A stretch of 64,000 nucleotides of DNA, taken from contig JBDHBX010000015.1 of NCBI GenBank assembly GCA_039592335.1, forward strand, positions 1-64,000, given 5' to 3'. Below the pieces are notes generated by a model, which was given only the letters and a program-made list of their open reading frames with translations, had not been told where the DNA came from and made no database searches. Source of the stretch: WVYX01 sp039592335 (GTDB lineage Bacteria; Gemmatimonadota; Gemmatimonadetes; Gemmatimonadales; GWC2-71-9). Within the stretch, counting starts at the first letter, position 1, and each line of letters opens with the position of its first letter. The position numbers and the translations under genes were made by a program. Shown here one piece after another: positions 27,427-36,930 of this stretch.

Positions 27427-28986
27427 CTACGAGTCTGCCTGAGGCGCCTCTCTACGTGGAGGATGCTGCAGGGCGTCGAGCGCGGTCTCACGCACGTCCC
27501 GGTCGCGGTCGCGCACCAGAGCCTGGAGCATGTCCCGCGCGACCTTCCCGCCCGCCAGCGCCAGGCCCTCGGCCGCCGCCCGGCGCGGGGCGGTGGAGCG
27601 TCGCACCGCGAATAACCCACCGGGCTGCACCGCCCGCGCCAGCACCTGGATGGCGGCCGGCGTGCCAATGCGGCCCAGCGCCCGGTAGTACTCGCACAGC
27701 ACGTCGAGGTCCTGCTCGTTCTCCGCGACCGAAACGAGCGGCATGACCAACGCACCCAAGCGATAGCCGCGCAACGCTCGGGCAACGGCGGTGCGCACCT
27801 CGGGATCCGGATCCCTCAGCACCGTGCGCAGATGAGTGATCGCGGCGGGCGACCCGATCTTGGCCAACGCCACCCCGGCAGCGTGCCTCACCCGGCGGTC
27901 CTCATGCTCCGCGGCCCCGGCCAGCGCCGGCACCGCCTCTGCCACCCCCAACTCCCCCACGAGGTCGGCCGCGTTTCGGACCACATACCATTCCGGGTGG
28001 CTGAGCATGGCTGCCACGACGTCGCCCCCGGACTCAATCTGGCGCAGTGCGTGGAGATACGCCCGCCGCTCCGCGAAGGTCGGCGCTTCCACCAGCAGGT
28101 CGATGAGCACCTGGGTGGCCCGACTGCCCACGCGCCGGACGATCCGCACGACATCCTCCGCAAAGATCTCATCGAACAGATACCGCGCGACCTGCTTCAC
28201 TAATCCCTGGTCGAGCACGCGCTGGAGCGTGATCCCGAACGCGCGCCGCGCGTCCTCGGTGATCGCGGCCTCCTCGGCATCCAGCAACGCCACCACCGCC
28301 TCGATGACTTGCTCGATCTCTTTCTGTTCCACCGCCCTCTTAATGCCCGCCTCGATCGGAGCCAGCGCGTCGACCATTCCCGCACCACCCGGCCCGTCTC
28401 GCAGCTGGACGACGGCATTGGACACCGAGGTCGCCCGCAGCGGCATGGTGCGCAACATCTCGCTGAAGGTCGCCTCGCCCGACGTCGTCACGACTCCGGC
28501 TACGCCTACGGCGTCGTCCTGGGGAAGCACACCACTGACCTGCAGGGCTTCGGTGATGCGCACTTCGCGGCGCTCCCGCGCCGCCTCCCCCAGGTCAGTG
28601 GGAACGATGGTCACGCCGGAGATCTTGGCGTCACGCATCTGTTGCCCAAGCTCCGCCCCCAGTCGTGACGTGGCAGGGTCGGGCGCCAGCGCTCGCAGGA
28701 ACAGCATCAGATCCAGCGCCGGGGCCCTGTGCCCGATGTGAAGCTCGGCGACTCCATGGACCTGCATCTGCTGGACGAACAGCGCGATGAACGGCGTCTC
28801 GGTGGGAACCCAGAAGCCCTCGACGGTAACCCCCTCCGGCTCGAGACGGACGGTCGTGCTGCCCTTGCTGGCGAGCTCGGCGAGGCTCCGCAACGTCGCC
28901 TTGGTTTCCCGAACCGCGTCGGGATGGCGGCGCAGCAGGTTGAGCATACCGCCCAACAGCACGGCGCACCTGACTTCGTCACGCAC
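27427..28986 (-). CDS. HEAT-repeat protein
   Basis: A 519-aa soluble protein. The N-terminal half (about 1-200) is a mixed-fold domain with HPDAVRETKATLRSL and a VTIVPTDLGEA strand. The C-terminal half has at least four HEAT/PBS-lyase-type repeats, for example VRNAADLVGELGVAEAVPALAGA, VRHAAGVALAKIG and VRTAVARALRGY. Such repeats form protein-binding solenoids. It is the first gene of a tandem with two kinases, so it may scaffold or be phosphorylated by them (inference). The downstream kinase has lost its 5 prime end against this gene. Confidence 0.75.
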   Translation of the reverse strand: MRDEVRCAVLLGGMLNLLRRHPDAVRETKATLRSLAELASKGSTTVRLEPEGVTVEGFWVPTETPFIALFVQQMQVHGVAELHIGHRAPALDLMLFLRALAPDPATSRLGAELGQQMRDAKISGVTIVPTDLGEAARERREVRITEALQVSGVLPQDDAVGVAGVVTTSGEATFSEMLRTMPLRATSVSNAVVQLRDGPGGAGMVDALAPIEAGIKRAVEQKEIEQVIEAVVALLDAEEAAITEDARRAFGITLQRVLDQGLVKQVARYLFDEIFAEDVVRIVRRVGSRATQVLIDLLVEAPTFAERRAYLHALRQIESGGDVVAAMLSHPEWYVVRNAADLVGELGVAEAVPALAGAAEHEDRRVRHAAGVALAKIGSPAAITHLRTVLRDPDPEVRTAVARALRGYRLGALVMPLVSVAENEQDLDVLCEYYRALGRIGTPAAIQVLARAVQPGGLFAVRRSTAPRRAAAEGLALAGGKVARDMLQALVRDRDRDVRETALDALQHPPRREAPQADS

Positions 28987-29209
28987 GGCTGGCAGCGGCA
29001 GACGGGGAAATCCCCGACGGTAACGTTGGGCGCATGGAACGCTACCCCCGGATGGGTACGGGTTGGTTGTCAGTCCGGCAGAGGCCGGATACCGCTAAGA
29101 TACCCCTGGTCCCGGTCGCGGCAACGCGGGGGTGCCCCGTGGCGCCGGCCGGCTGGCGCAAACGCGTGCGCACCATAGGTTTTGGAACCCTTCACCGACG
29201 ACGAGCGCC

Positions 29210-29461
29210 ATGCGATCCACCCTCCGATTCGCGCTCCCCATCGCAGCGCCGCCACTCCTCGCCGCCCTCGTGCTGGCCTACTTCAGCAACCTCTCCAGTA
29301 GCATGACGCAGTATGGAACGGGTCCGGCTCCCGTCTTCTTCGGCGCCGGCTACGTCGAGGTCACCGACTGGTGGCGGCTCGCGTTGGTGGTGAGCGTCGT
29401 GAACGCCGTGGTGTGGCTGGGGATCGGCGGGATATGGTGGAAGGTGTTGGGGATGTGGTGA
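29210..29461 (+). pseudogene. C-terminal remnant of a DASS/CitT-type dicarboxylate transporter
   Basis: An 83-codon frame whose sequence SNLSSSMTQYGTGPAPVFFG and WLGIGGIWWKVLGMW matches the last two membrane helices of the divalent anion:sodium symporter family (2-oxoglutarate/malate translocators), which are about 460-480 residues long. More than 80 percent of the gene is absent, and nothing in 28987-29209 looks like the rest. The ATG at 29210 is probably fortuitous. Best read as a decayed transporter; a functional small membrane protein is unlikely. Confidence 0.75.
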
Positions 29462-29549
29462 CCGCGGGCGGCGCGGTGAGCCACCTGGCGATTCTCCCGA
29501 TGCGGGTGCAGATTGGCCGATCCTATGCTCTGGAGGAAGAGGGGGTGCG

Positions 29550-31010
29550 ATGAGGCCGGGTCTGGAGTTCTTGGGAACGGAGCTGGTAGAGCGCATCGTC
29601 GCGGAGGCGCGGGACCTACTGCGCACCCTGGGTATCGAGATCAACAACCCGGGGCTCCTCTCCGTCCTCGCCGACCACGGCGCCGAGGTCGATGCTTCGA
29701 CGAAACGCGCCCGGCTCACCGACGGTATCATCGACAAGGCACTCGAGACCGCGCCGAGCGGCTTCCGGCTGTATGACGTGCCCGGTACCGAGGCCCTCGA
29801 CCTCTCCGGCAGGAACGTGCACTTCACACCGGGCTCGGCAGCCATCCGCATCCTGGATCACGACGAGCACCATGCACGGACGCCGAACACGGCCGATTAC
29901 ATCCGGTACGCCAAGGTCGGCTCGCAGTTGGAGCATATCGCCTCCCAGAGCACAGCGCTCATTCCCGGCGATGTCCATCCCAACATCTCCGATAGCTACC
30001 GGCTCTTCCTGAGCCTCCTGTTCTGCGACAAACCGGTGGTCACCGGGGCGTTCACCATCGACGCCTTCAACGTGATGCGCGACCTGCAGCTCGCCGTGCG
30101 CGGGAGCGAGGAGGCACTGGCCGCCAGGCCGCTGGTGATCTTCTCCTGCTGTCCAACCGCACCGCTGCGGTGGAGCGACGTGACGTCGCAGAACGTGGTG
30201 GACTGCGCCCGGTATTCGATTCCGGTGGAGTACGTCTCCATGCCGCTGACCGGGTTCGTGTCGCCGGTTACCCTGGTCGGCACGCTGGTGCAGCACACGG
30301 CGGAAACACTGAGCGGCGTCGTCATCAGCCAGCTCACCAACCCGGGCACGCCTGCCCTGTACGGCGGCTCACCGGCTGCGTTCGACGTGCGCTACGAAAC
30401 GACCCCGATGGGCGCGCCTGAAACGATGATGATCGATTGCGCCTACAACGAAATCGGCACCTATCTCGGGCTGCCGACGCAGGCGTACATGGCGCTGAGC
30501 GACGCCAAGCTGCTCGACACGCAGAGCGGCATCGAGACGTCGATGGGTGCGACCCTCGCAGCACTCAGCGGGATCAACAACGTGTCGGGTCCGGGGATGC
30601 TCGATTTCGAGAGCTGTCACAGCCTCGAGAAACTCGTGGTGGACAACGAGATCTGCGGCATGGCACTTAGGCTCGTGCAGGGCATCGAGCCCAAGGAGGA
30701 CTTCCCCGCGCTGCCACGATTCGAGGAGCTGCTGAAGGAGAACCACCTCCTCATTTCGAAGCACACGCGCCGCTACCTGCGCGAGGAGCACCACTTCCCC
30801 GGTCCGGTGATCGACCGGGCGAACCGCGCACGCTGGCAGGACGAGGGCGGCACGACGCTCGGCGCCCGCGCGCACAGCGAGGTCGAGAGGCTGCTCACCG
30901 AATACGAAGCCTCCTCTCTCGACCAACATGTCAGGGCACAGATCACCGAACTCATGGCCGCCGAGGCCCGACGCCACGGCATGGACACCCTGCCGCACGA
31001 GGGCGCATGA
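29550..31010 (+). CDS. MttB-like corrinoid methyltransferase (no pyrrolysine)
   Basis: A 486-aa member of the trimethylamine methyltransferase (MttB) superfamily, a TIM-barrel protein that moves a methyl group from a methylated amine to a corrinoid protein. Typical segments include RTLGIEINNP near the start, GSAAIRILDH, SQSTALIPGDVHP, and GINNVSGPGMLDFESCHSLEKLVVDNE near the end. There is no in-frame amber codon, so it belongs to the non-pyrrolysine branch, whose characterised members use glycine betaine, proline betaine or carnitine. The exact substrate here is unknown. The RBS GGAGGAAGAGG precedes ATG 29550. It overlaps the next gene by four bases and leads a four-gene operon. Confidence 0.88.
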   Translation: MRPGLEFLGTELVERIVAEARDLLRTLGIEINNPGLLSVLADHGAEVDASTKRARLTDGIIDKALETAPSGFRLYDVPGTEALDLSGRNVHFTPGSAAIRILDHDEHHARTPNTADYIRYAKVGSQLEHIASQSTALIPGDVHPNISDSYRLFLSLLFCDKPVVTGAFTIDAFNVMRDLQLAVRGSEEALAARPLVIFSCCPTAPLRWSDVTSQNVVDCARYSIPVEYVSMPLTGFVSPVTLVGTLVQHTAETLSGVVISQLTNPGTPALYGGSPAAFDVRYETTPMGAPETMMIDCAYNEIGTYLGLPTQAYMALSDAKLLDTQSGIETSMGATLAALSGINNVSGPGMLDFESCHSLEKLVVDNEICGMALRLVQGIEPKEDFPALPRFEELLKENHLLISKHTRRYLREEHHFPGPVIDRANRARWQDEGGTTLGARAHSEVERLLTEYEASSLDQHVRAQITELMAAEARRHGMDTLPHEGA

Positions 31011-31720
31011 CCGGCGTCGTGAGCTTCAGCGCGTCGGACGTGCACCCAGACCGGGAGATCGCCCTGGAGTACCAGGGTATTCCGCCAGGTCGGGCCGTGC
31101 CTCCGCACATCGAGCAACTCTACGACGCCGCGCTCGGACTGCTACTCAAGGCCGTCGAGCCGGTGGCCGTGGTCTCCGAGATCTCCAAGGACGACTTCGC
31201 CGTGGTGTTCGAAGGCGAGGGGAACAATGCACCGAGCACGCCGGTGGGCGACGTCTTTCCGCTCGCCAGCAACCTCTTCCTGTTCGCCGTGACGCTGGGC
31301 GAGCAGGTGAGCGACGTCGTCCGCCGCTGCTTCGAGACGAACGAGTTCGCAGCCGGGAGCATGGTGGATGCGGCCGCTTCAGTGGCGGCCGACACGGCGG
31401 CCGACGTGATCGAACGGCGCATCGCCGAAGAGCTGCGTGCCGACGGAGGAGCCACGGCGTACACGGGCGTCCTGCGCTACAGCCCGGGATACTGCGGCTG
31501 GCACGTCAGCGGGCAGCAGAAGCTGTTCGACTACCTGGGGCCCGGGAAGATCGGCGTCACCCTGGGAGCGAGCTACCTGATGCAGCCGCTCAAGTCCGTG
31601 TCGGGTGTCGTGATCGCCGCGCCCAAGAAGGTCCACAGTTTTGCGCCCTCATATGACTTCTGCCGGCAGTGTGAGACGCGCAGCTGCCGCGAGCGAATTC
31701 GCGCGCTGCTCGCCGGGTGA
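31007..31720 (+). CDS. MetH-activation-domain-like protein
   Basis: A 237-aa soluble protein. The central and C-terminal parts carry RYSPGYCGWHVSGQQKLFDYL, which matches the SAM-binding RxxPGYxxWP region of the reactivation domain of cobalamin-dependent methionine synthase. It ends in a three-Cys tail (CRQCETRSC). In MetH this domain uses SAM and an electron donor to rescue oxidised cobalamin. As a free protein beside a corrinoid protein it probably re-methylates the inactive cofactor, replacing a RamA-type ATP-driven activase. ATGA overlap with the MttB-like gene shows coupled translation. Confidence 0.8.
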   Translation: MTGVVSFSASDVHPDREIALEYQGIPPGRAVPPHIEQLYDAALGLLLKAVEPVAVVSEISKDDFAVVFEGEGNNAPSTPVGDVFPLASNLFLFAVTLGEQVSDVVRRCFETNEFAAGSMVDAAASVAADTAADVIERRIAEELRADGGATAYTGVLRYSPGYCGWHVSGQQKLFDYLGPGKIGVTLGASYLMQPLKSVSGVVIAAPKKVHSFAPSYDFCRQCETRSCRERIRALLAG

Positions 31721-31746
31721 GCGGTACGACGATGGGGAGGATGTGA

Positions 31747-32385
31747 ATGAACACGCTGGCCAAGATCGCCAACGGCGTCATCACCGGTGACGACGAGTTG
31801 GTCGGGAAGCTCACGAAACAGCTCATCGGCGAGAAGGCGGCGCCGGCGTCAATCCTGGACGACGGGCTGATCGCCGGCATGAACGTGGTCGGCGAGCGGT
31901 TCAAGAACCACGACATCTTCCTACCCGACGTGCTGCTGGCGGCCAAGGCGATGTACGCCGGCATGGACCAGCTCAAGCCGCTGCTCTTCGCAGAGGGAGT
32001 TCCCTCGATGGGCAAGGTCGTAATCGGTTCGGTGCGTGGGGACCTGCACGACATCGGCAAGAACCTGGTCGGCATCATGCTGCAGGGCGCCGGGTTCGAC
32101 GTGATCGACCTGGGGCGGGACGTCGCACCCGAGCAGATGATCGAGGCGGTGCAGCAGCACGACGCCACGGTGATCGGCATGTCGGCGTTGCTCACCACCA
32201 CCATGCCGGTGATGGGGGAAGTCGTGGAGCGGATTCAGAAGGAAGGCCTCACGGGCACAGTGAAGACCATCGTGGGCGGCGCACCGCTAGACGCAGAGTT
32301 CGCGACGGAGATCGGAGCCGATGCGTACGGCTACGACGCCGCCAATGCGGTGGACCGCGTGAAGCAGCTGCTGGGTAAGGCCTGA
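31747..32385 (+). CDS. Corrinoid (B12-binding) methyl-carrier protein
   Basis: A 212-aa protein of the MtbC/MttC/MtgC type. A helical B12-binding cap (about 1-90) is followed by the Rossmann domain with GDLHDIGKN, where H101 is the cobalt ligand of the DxHxxG motif, and later IDLGRD and GMSALLTTTMP. It shuttles the methyl group between the MttB-like enzyme and the homocysteine methyltransferase. It is 26 bases downstream of the activation gene and one base before the next gene. Confidence 0.92.
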   Translation: MNTLAKIANGVITGDDELVGKLTKQLIGEKAAPASILDDGLIAGMNVVGERFKNHDIFLPDVLLAAKAMYAGMDQLKPLLFAEGVPSMGKVVIGSVRGDLHDIGKNLVGIMLQGAGFDVIDLGRDVAPEQMIEAVQQHDATVIGMSALLTTTMPVMGEVVERIQKEGLTGTVKTIVGGAPLDAEFATEIGADAYGYDAANAVDRVKQLLGKA

Positions 32386-32386
32386 C

Positions 32387-33274
32387 ATGCAGCCGTTCGC
32401 CGAGCGGCTCGTTTCGGGAAGGCCTCTCGTGTGCGACGGCGCCACCGGCACCATGCTGATCGAGCGCGGTCTCGAGCCGGGCCGCCCCCCCGAATCGATG
32501 ACGCTCTCCCACTCGGACGTGCTCGAGGAGATCGCCCGGCTCTACGCCGAGGCGGGCGCGGATATTGTGGTGGCGAACACGTTCGGCGGCTCGCCCCTGC
32601 GGCTCGCGCAGTACGAGTTGGACGGCAAGACCCGGGAGATCAACCGGGTGGCGCTCGAGGCAGTGCGGCGCGCCGGCGCGGACCGCGTGTACGTCGCGGC
32701 GTCGTGCGGGCCGAGCGGTGCCTTGCTCGAGCCCTATGGCGACACCGACTCCGGCACCGTCGCTGCCGGCTTCCGCGAGCAACTCGAGCATCTGTTCGCG
32801 GTCGGGCTGGACTGTCTGATCGTCGAGACCATGGTCGATCTCGCGGAGGCGAAGCTGGCGATACAGGCCGCCAAGGAGATCTCTCCGCACACGCCGGTAC
32901 TGGCGACCATGACCTTCGACGCCACCCCCAGAGGGTTTTTCACCGTTATGGGTGTGAGCGTCGAGACGGCAGCGTCCGGGCTGCAGGAGGCCGGGGCCGA
33001 CGCGGTGGGCTCCAACTGCGGCAACGGTAGCGAGAGCATGGTCGAGATCGCCCGCGCGTTCCGGGCGTGTACCGACCTTCCCCTCATAGTCCAGCCCAAC
33101 GCCGGCCTGCCCGAGGTCCGAGGCGGCATGACCGTCTACGGCGAGACCCCCGAGTTCATGGCCGCCAAGGCCGAGGAGCTACTCGATATCGGCGTTTCGG
33201 TCATCGGCGGCTGCTGCGGCACCACGCCGGAGCACATCAAGGCCGTGCGCGCGACGGTCGACGCCTCCGGCTGA
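32387..33274 (+). CDS. Homocysteine S-methyltransferase
   Basis: A 295-aa TIM-barrel enzyme like the N-terminal module of MetH or BHMT. DGATGTML near the start, ANTFGGS, and the zinc ligands C211 (SNCGNG) and C276/C277 (GGCCGTTPEH) are all present. It transfers the methyl group from the corrinoid protein to homocysteine, giving methionine. It has no folate or cobalamin domain of its own, so it depends on the preceding gene. Last gene of the operon. Confidence 0.9.
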   Translation: MQPFAERLVSGRPLVCDGATGTMLIERGLEPGRPPESMTLSHSDVLEEIARLYAEAGADIVVANTFGGSPLRLAQYELDGKTREINRVALEAVRRAGADRVYVAASCGPSGALLEPYGDTDSGTVAAGFREQLEHLFAVGLDCLIVETMVDLAEAKLAIQAAKEISPHTPVLATMTFDATPRGFFTVMGVSVETAASGLQEAGADAVGSNCGNGSESMVEIARAFRACTDLPLIVQPNAGLPEVRGGMTVYGETPEFMAAKAEELLDIGVSVIGGCCGTTPEHIKAVRATVDASG

Positions 33275-33427
33275 GCACCCCGACCCGCGGCCCTTGCGGG
33301 ATCGGGTCCCGCCGGTAGGATAGTTGCCCTTACCCCCTCCCAAGGAGTCACCCATCGCCGACTCACTTTCACCGCGCTTGTCCTCGCCCTGCTGACGCCC
33401 GTCGCGGCGCAGGCACAGGAGGAGCCA

Positions 33428-33781
33428 ATGGAGCCCGGCACGCTGGTCGTGTCCTACTGGAAGTGCGAGTGGGACGGGATCGCGACGCTCGTCCAGCGTT
33501 ACGACTCGCTGTCCAATCCCATCAACCAGGAGCTGGTCAACGAGGGCATGCTGAACGCCGCCGGGATGGCCACGCACGACTGGGCCGACGAGTGGAACGT
33601 GATCTACTGGTGGGTCGCCACCGACAAGGCGGCGTTCTTCGAGGCCCGCGCGGAGGCAAACCGCCGCTTCAACGAGCGGAATCCCGACCCCCCATCCGAT
33701 CCCCCCTTCCTGGAGATCTGCGAGGAGCACAAGGACGGGATCTACAACTACGGGCCGCACACGACGCCGCCAGAGATGTAG
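33428..33781 (+). CDS. Secreted protein related to the tandem-repeat family, start codon probably damaged
   Basis: A 117-aa frame from ATG 33428, but the reading continues upstream to 33356 as RRLTFTALVLALLTPVAAQA, a clear signal peptide. An AAGGAG at 33342-33347 stands six bases before AT at 33354-33355, exactly where ATG should be, but the G is missing. The mature protein reads VVSYWKCEW and later EICEEHKDG, the same C...C-x2-H pattern as each repeat at 16964-17710. Function unknown. Either a single-base deletion has silenced the gene, or the base was lost in assembly, or an unusual start is used. Confidence 0.65.
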   Translation: MEPGTLVVSYWKCEWDGIATLVQRYDSLSNPINQELVNEGMLNAAGMATHDWADEWNVIYWWVATDKAAFFEARAEANRRFNERNPDPPSDPPFLEICEEHKDGIYNYGPHTTPPEM

Positions 33782-34086
33782 CTGGCGCTCCGCGTCGCGC
33801 AGCGAGCGCTCGGCTCCGCGCCGGGCGCTCGCAGCTCCTGCGGGGCGTCGGCGACCCCGAAGAATACCCGAACAAGCGGTGCCTCCAGCGCGGTTCCGGC
33901 CGACTACCGCAGTAGGCTGTAAGGCTTTAGTTTTGTTGGTCTACATGGCAGAAAGACCCGTGCCGGAGGGAGACATCCCACCGGCAGCCCGAACGCGGGG
34001 GCATTGCCGCGGAAGATGATGCGCGATCGGCTGGCTCGGCATAGCCGGACTCCGACGAACATCAGCGCACACTCAAGGAGTACGGC
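33782..34086 (+). promoter_or_regulatory. Intergenic region with long leader of the cold-shock gene
   Basis: These 305 bases hold no gene. CGAGCGC...GCGCTCG near 33805-33835 can form a hairpin without a T-run. A T-rich stretch at 33925-33940 before TCTACATGG may be the promoter. Cold-shock genes often have long structured leaders that act as thermosensors; that role is inferred. AAGGAG lies at 34075-34080, before ATG 34087. Confidence 0.4.
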
Positions 34087-34299
34087 ATGCGTACGACCGG
34101 AACCGTGAAGTGGTTCAACGATGCCAAGGGTTTTGGCTTCCTCACGCGTGACGACGGTGAGAAGGACTGCTTTGTCCACCACTCGGCCATTCAGGCCGAG
34201 GGCTTCAAGTCGCTGAAGGAAGGCGAGCGCGTGGAGTTCGAGGTAGTGCAGGGCGAGAAGGGCCCCGCGGCCCAGAACGTAACCAAGCTCGAGGCGTAA
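34087..34299 (+). CDS. csp: Cold-shock protein (CspA family)
   Basis: A 70-aa single OB-fold protein that binds single-stranded RNA and DNA. RNP1 is KGFGFLT and RNP2 is CFVHHS. The length is normal. It is nearly identical to the protein at 56596-56808, including the first 12 codons and the AAGGAGTACGGC leader end. The ribosomal protein gene rpsU follows 94 bases downstream. Confidence 0.95.
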   Translation: MRTTGTVKWFNDAKGFGFLTRDDGEKDCFVHHSAIQAEGFKSLKEGERVEFEVVQGEKGPAAQNVTKLEA

Positions 34300-34393
34300 G
34301 CCGAGCCGATCGCAGCGAATACGGGGTCGCCCCGGCCGAATCGAGGCGTCCCCGATTCCTGTTCCGTAGTCAACCGATAGGAATGGCGGGATC

Positions 34394-34588
34394 GTGACCG
34401 AGATCATTCTGGACGAAAACGACAGTGTGGATTGGGCGCTCAAGGCGTTCCGGCGGAAAGTGCAGCGGTCCGGCATCCTGCAGGAGCTGCGGAGCAAGCG
34501 CTACTACGTGAAGCCCAGCACGGCCAAGCGGCTCAAGCAGGCGGCCGCACAGCGTCGCCGGCTGCGCGCCAAGCGCAGACGCCGCTAG
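34394..34588 (+). CDS. rpsU: 30S ribosomal protein bS21
   Basis: A 64-aa basic protein with the bS21 pattern: ENDSVDWALKAFRRKVQRSG, then LRSKRYYVKPS and an Arg-rich tail (RRRLRAKRRRR). It helps initiation on the small subunit. GTG 34394 is the start. A terminator follows at 34597. Confidence 0.93.
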   Translation: MTEIILDENDSVDWALKAFRRKVQRSGILQELRSKRYYVKPSTAKRLKQAAAQRRRLRAKRRRR

Positions 34589-34596
34589 CAGGCAAG

Positions 34597-34622
34597 ACGC
34601 CCGGTCAAGCGCCGGGTGTTTT
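34597..34622 (+). terminator. Rho-independent terminator after rpsU
   Basis: ACGCCCGG pairs with CCGGGTGT (one G-U) across a seven-base loop and runs into TTTT at 34619-34622. Confidence 0.75.
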
Positions 34623-34668
34623 CAGTTCCGGCCCCACGCCACCCACCGCACGGCTCGACCTCAGGCCA

Positions 34669-35325
<657 letters not shown>

Positions 35326-35343
35326 GCGAGTAAGTTACGTGCC

Positions 35344-36396
35344 ATGACACAGCAGACGACCACCGCCGTTCTCATCGAGCGCCATGGCCGGCCGGACGTG
35401 CTGGTCGAGCGCGAGGTGCCTCTCGCCGATCCGGGCCCGGAGGAGGTGCACCTGCGCGTGCACGCCGCCGGCGTCAACTTCGCCGACCTGTTCATGCGGG
35501 AGGGGCTGTACGACACGGTGCCGTCCCGGCCCTATAGCCCCGGCTTCGAGGTGGCCGGCGAGGTCGTGCGCGTCGGTCACAAGGTCCCGACCTGGACGCC
35601 CGGCGACCGTGCCGTGGCGCTCATGCGCTACGGCGGCTACGCGCGGGACGTGGTGTTACCTGCCCGGCAACTGTTCCGCTACCCCGACTCGCTGACTCCC
35701 GCCGAGGCCGCGGCCATCCCCGTGGTCTTCCTCACTGCCTGGGTCGCGCTGTTCCACTCGGGGAACGCGCGCGCCGGTGAGACCGCGCTCGTGCTCGTGG
35801 CAGGCGGCGGCGTGGGCTCGGCGGCCGTGCAGCTCGCCGTGCACCACGGCATGCGGGTGATCGGCACCGCCGGGAGCGAGCGCAAGCGCACGTTCGTAAC
35901 GGACGAGCTGGGGGCAGAGATCTGCTTCGACTCGCGCGGCGATTGGGAACCGGACGTGCGTGCCCTGGTCGGCGACCGCGGCGTCGACCTCGCGCTCGAT
36001 GCCATGGGCGGCCGCCACACGGCAGCCTGCCGGCGCTTGCTCGCCCCGCTGGGTCGCCTCGTGTTCTACGGACTGAGTGACGCCATGCCGCGCCTGAAGC
36101 GCAGTTGGCTGCGCGCGGCGTGGGCGTGGCTGCGCACCCCGCTCATCCACCCACTCTCCCTCATCCAGCCCAACATCGGCGTGTCCGGCATCCACCTGCT
36201 GCACCTGCAGAAGCGGGAGGACCTGATGATCCCCGCGCTTCAGGAGATCTACCGTGGCCTCGAAGCCGGGCACTGGCGGCCGGTGCTCGACCGCACGTTC
36301 GGCCTCGACCGTGCCGGTGCGGTGGAGGCGCACCGGTACATCCACGCGCGCAAGAACCTGGGGAAGGTGGTGCTGGTGAGCAGCAAGGTGGGGTGA
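35344..36396 (+). CDS. Zinc-free medium-chain dehydrogenase (quinone reductase / VAT-1 like)
   Basis: A 350-aa MDR-family oxidoreductase. GroES-like domain with AGVNFADLFMREGLY and PGFEVAGEVV; the Rossmann domain has AGGGVGSAAVQLA. No structural-zinc Cys cluster is present, which fits NADPH:quinone reductase-type or VAT-1-like members. AALPV...LTAW (AAAIPVVFLTAWVAL) is typical of this group. ATG 35344 gives the usual length; a longer reading upstream overlaps the divergent gene. Confidence 0.85.
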   Translation: MTQQTTTAVLIERHGRPDVLVEREVPLADPGPEEVHLRVHAAGVNFADLFMREGLYDTVPSRPYSPGFEVAGEVVRVGHKVPTWTPGDRAVALMRYGGYARDVVLPARQLFRYPDSLTPAEAAAIPVVFLTAWVALFHSGNARAGETALVLVAGGGVGSAAVQLAVHHGMRVIGTAGSERKRTFVTDELGAEICFDSRGDWEPDVRALVGDRGVDLALDAMGGRHTAACRRLLAPLGRLVFYGLSDAMPRLKRSWLRAAWAWLRTPLIHPLSLIQPNIGVSGIHLLHLQKREDLMIPALQEIYRGLEAGHWRPVLDRTFGLDRAGAVEAHRYIHARKNLGKVVLVSSKVG

Positions 36397-36414
36397 GCGC
36401 CGGACGGGGGCCCC

Positions 36415-36873
36415 TCACCGCATCCACATCACCACCAGAACGGCGACGACCGCAAGGACGACGGTCGCCACGACAGCGGTCACCACCCAGCGGCGACGGC
36501 GACGCCGCGTCGGGTATACCCCGGTTCGCTCGATCTCACCCAACCCCAGCACCTCGAAGCCTCTCCGTTGCGCGGGCGCCGGCTGACCGGTGACGGCCGT
36601 CTGGAGCATGTCGCCCATGTCGCGGATGGCGCTCATCGTGACGCGGGCGAGCGACGTGCGCGGTCCCTCGGGTGGCGGATCGTAGTCGCGCAGCACCTCG
36701 TAGGCCTCATTGATGCGCTTGACGTTCTTCTGCGCTTTCTGCTGCAGCCGCTCTGCGTGCGCGAAGCGATCGGGATGCCACACCTGAGTGAGGTCGCGGT
36801 ACGCCTGCTGGATCTCCTCCTTGGAGGAATCTGGCGGCAATCCCAGCACGCGATAAGCGCGGTTCACGTCCAT
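36415..36873 (-). CDS. J-domain membrane protein
   Basis: A 152-aa protein with a DnaJ domain at about 1-68, including the HPD motif (H33-P34-D35) that stimulates Hsp70 ATPase. A basic linker (RRRRRR) precedes one C-terminal membrane helix (about 130-151), so the J domain faces the cytoplasm from a tail anchor. No Gly/Phe or zinc-finger regions, so it is a class C J-protein that recruits DnaK to the membrane. The start MDVNRAYRVLG is used because the longer frame overlaps the divergent polymerase. Confidence 0.85.
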   Translation of the reverse strand: MDVNRAYRVLGLPPDSSKEEIQQAYRDLTQVWHPDRFAHAERLQQKAQKNVKRINEAYEVLRDYDPPPEGPRTSLARVTMSAIRDMGDMLQTAVTGQPAPAQRRGFEVLGLGEIERTGVYPTRRRRRRWVVTAVVATVVLAVVAVLVVMWMR

Positions 36874-36930
36874 GGCGGGTAGAAGATACGGGCCCGTGAC
36901 GAGGCCTGGCCAGCGGCGTAGCCTTGTTGC

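Noticed and set aside
29550..31010. Pyrrolysine in the MttB-like protein
   Set aside because: The gene has no in-frame amber codon, so it is a non-pyrrolysine member.
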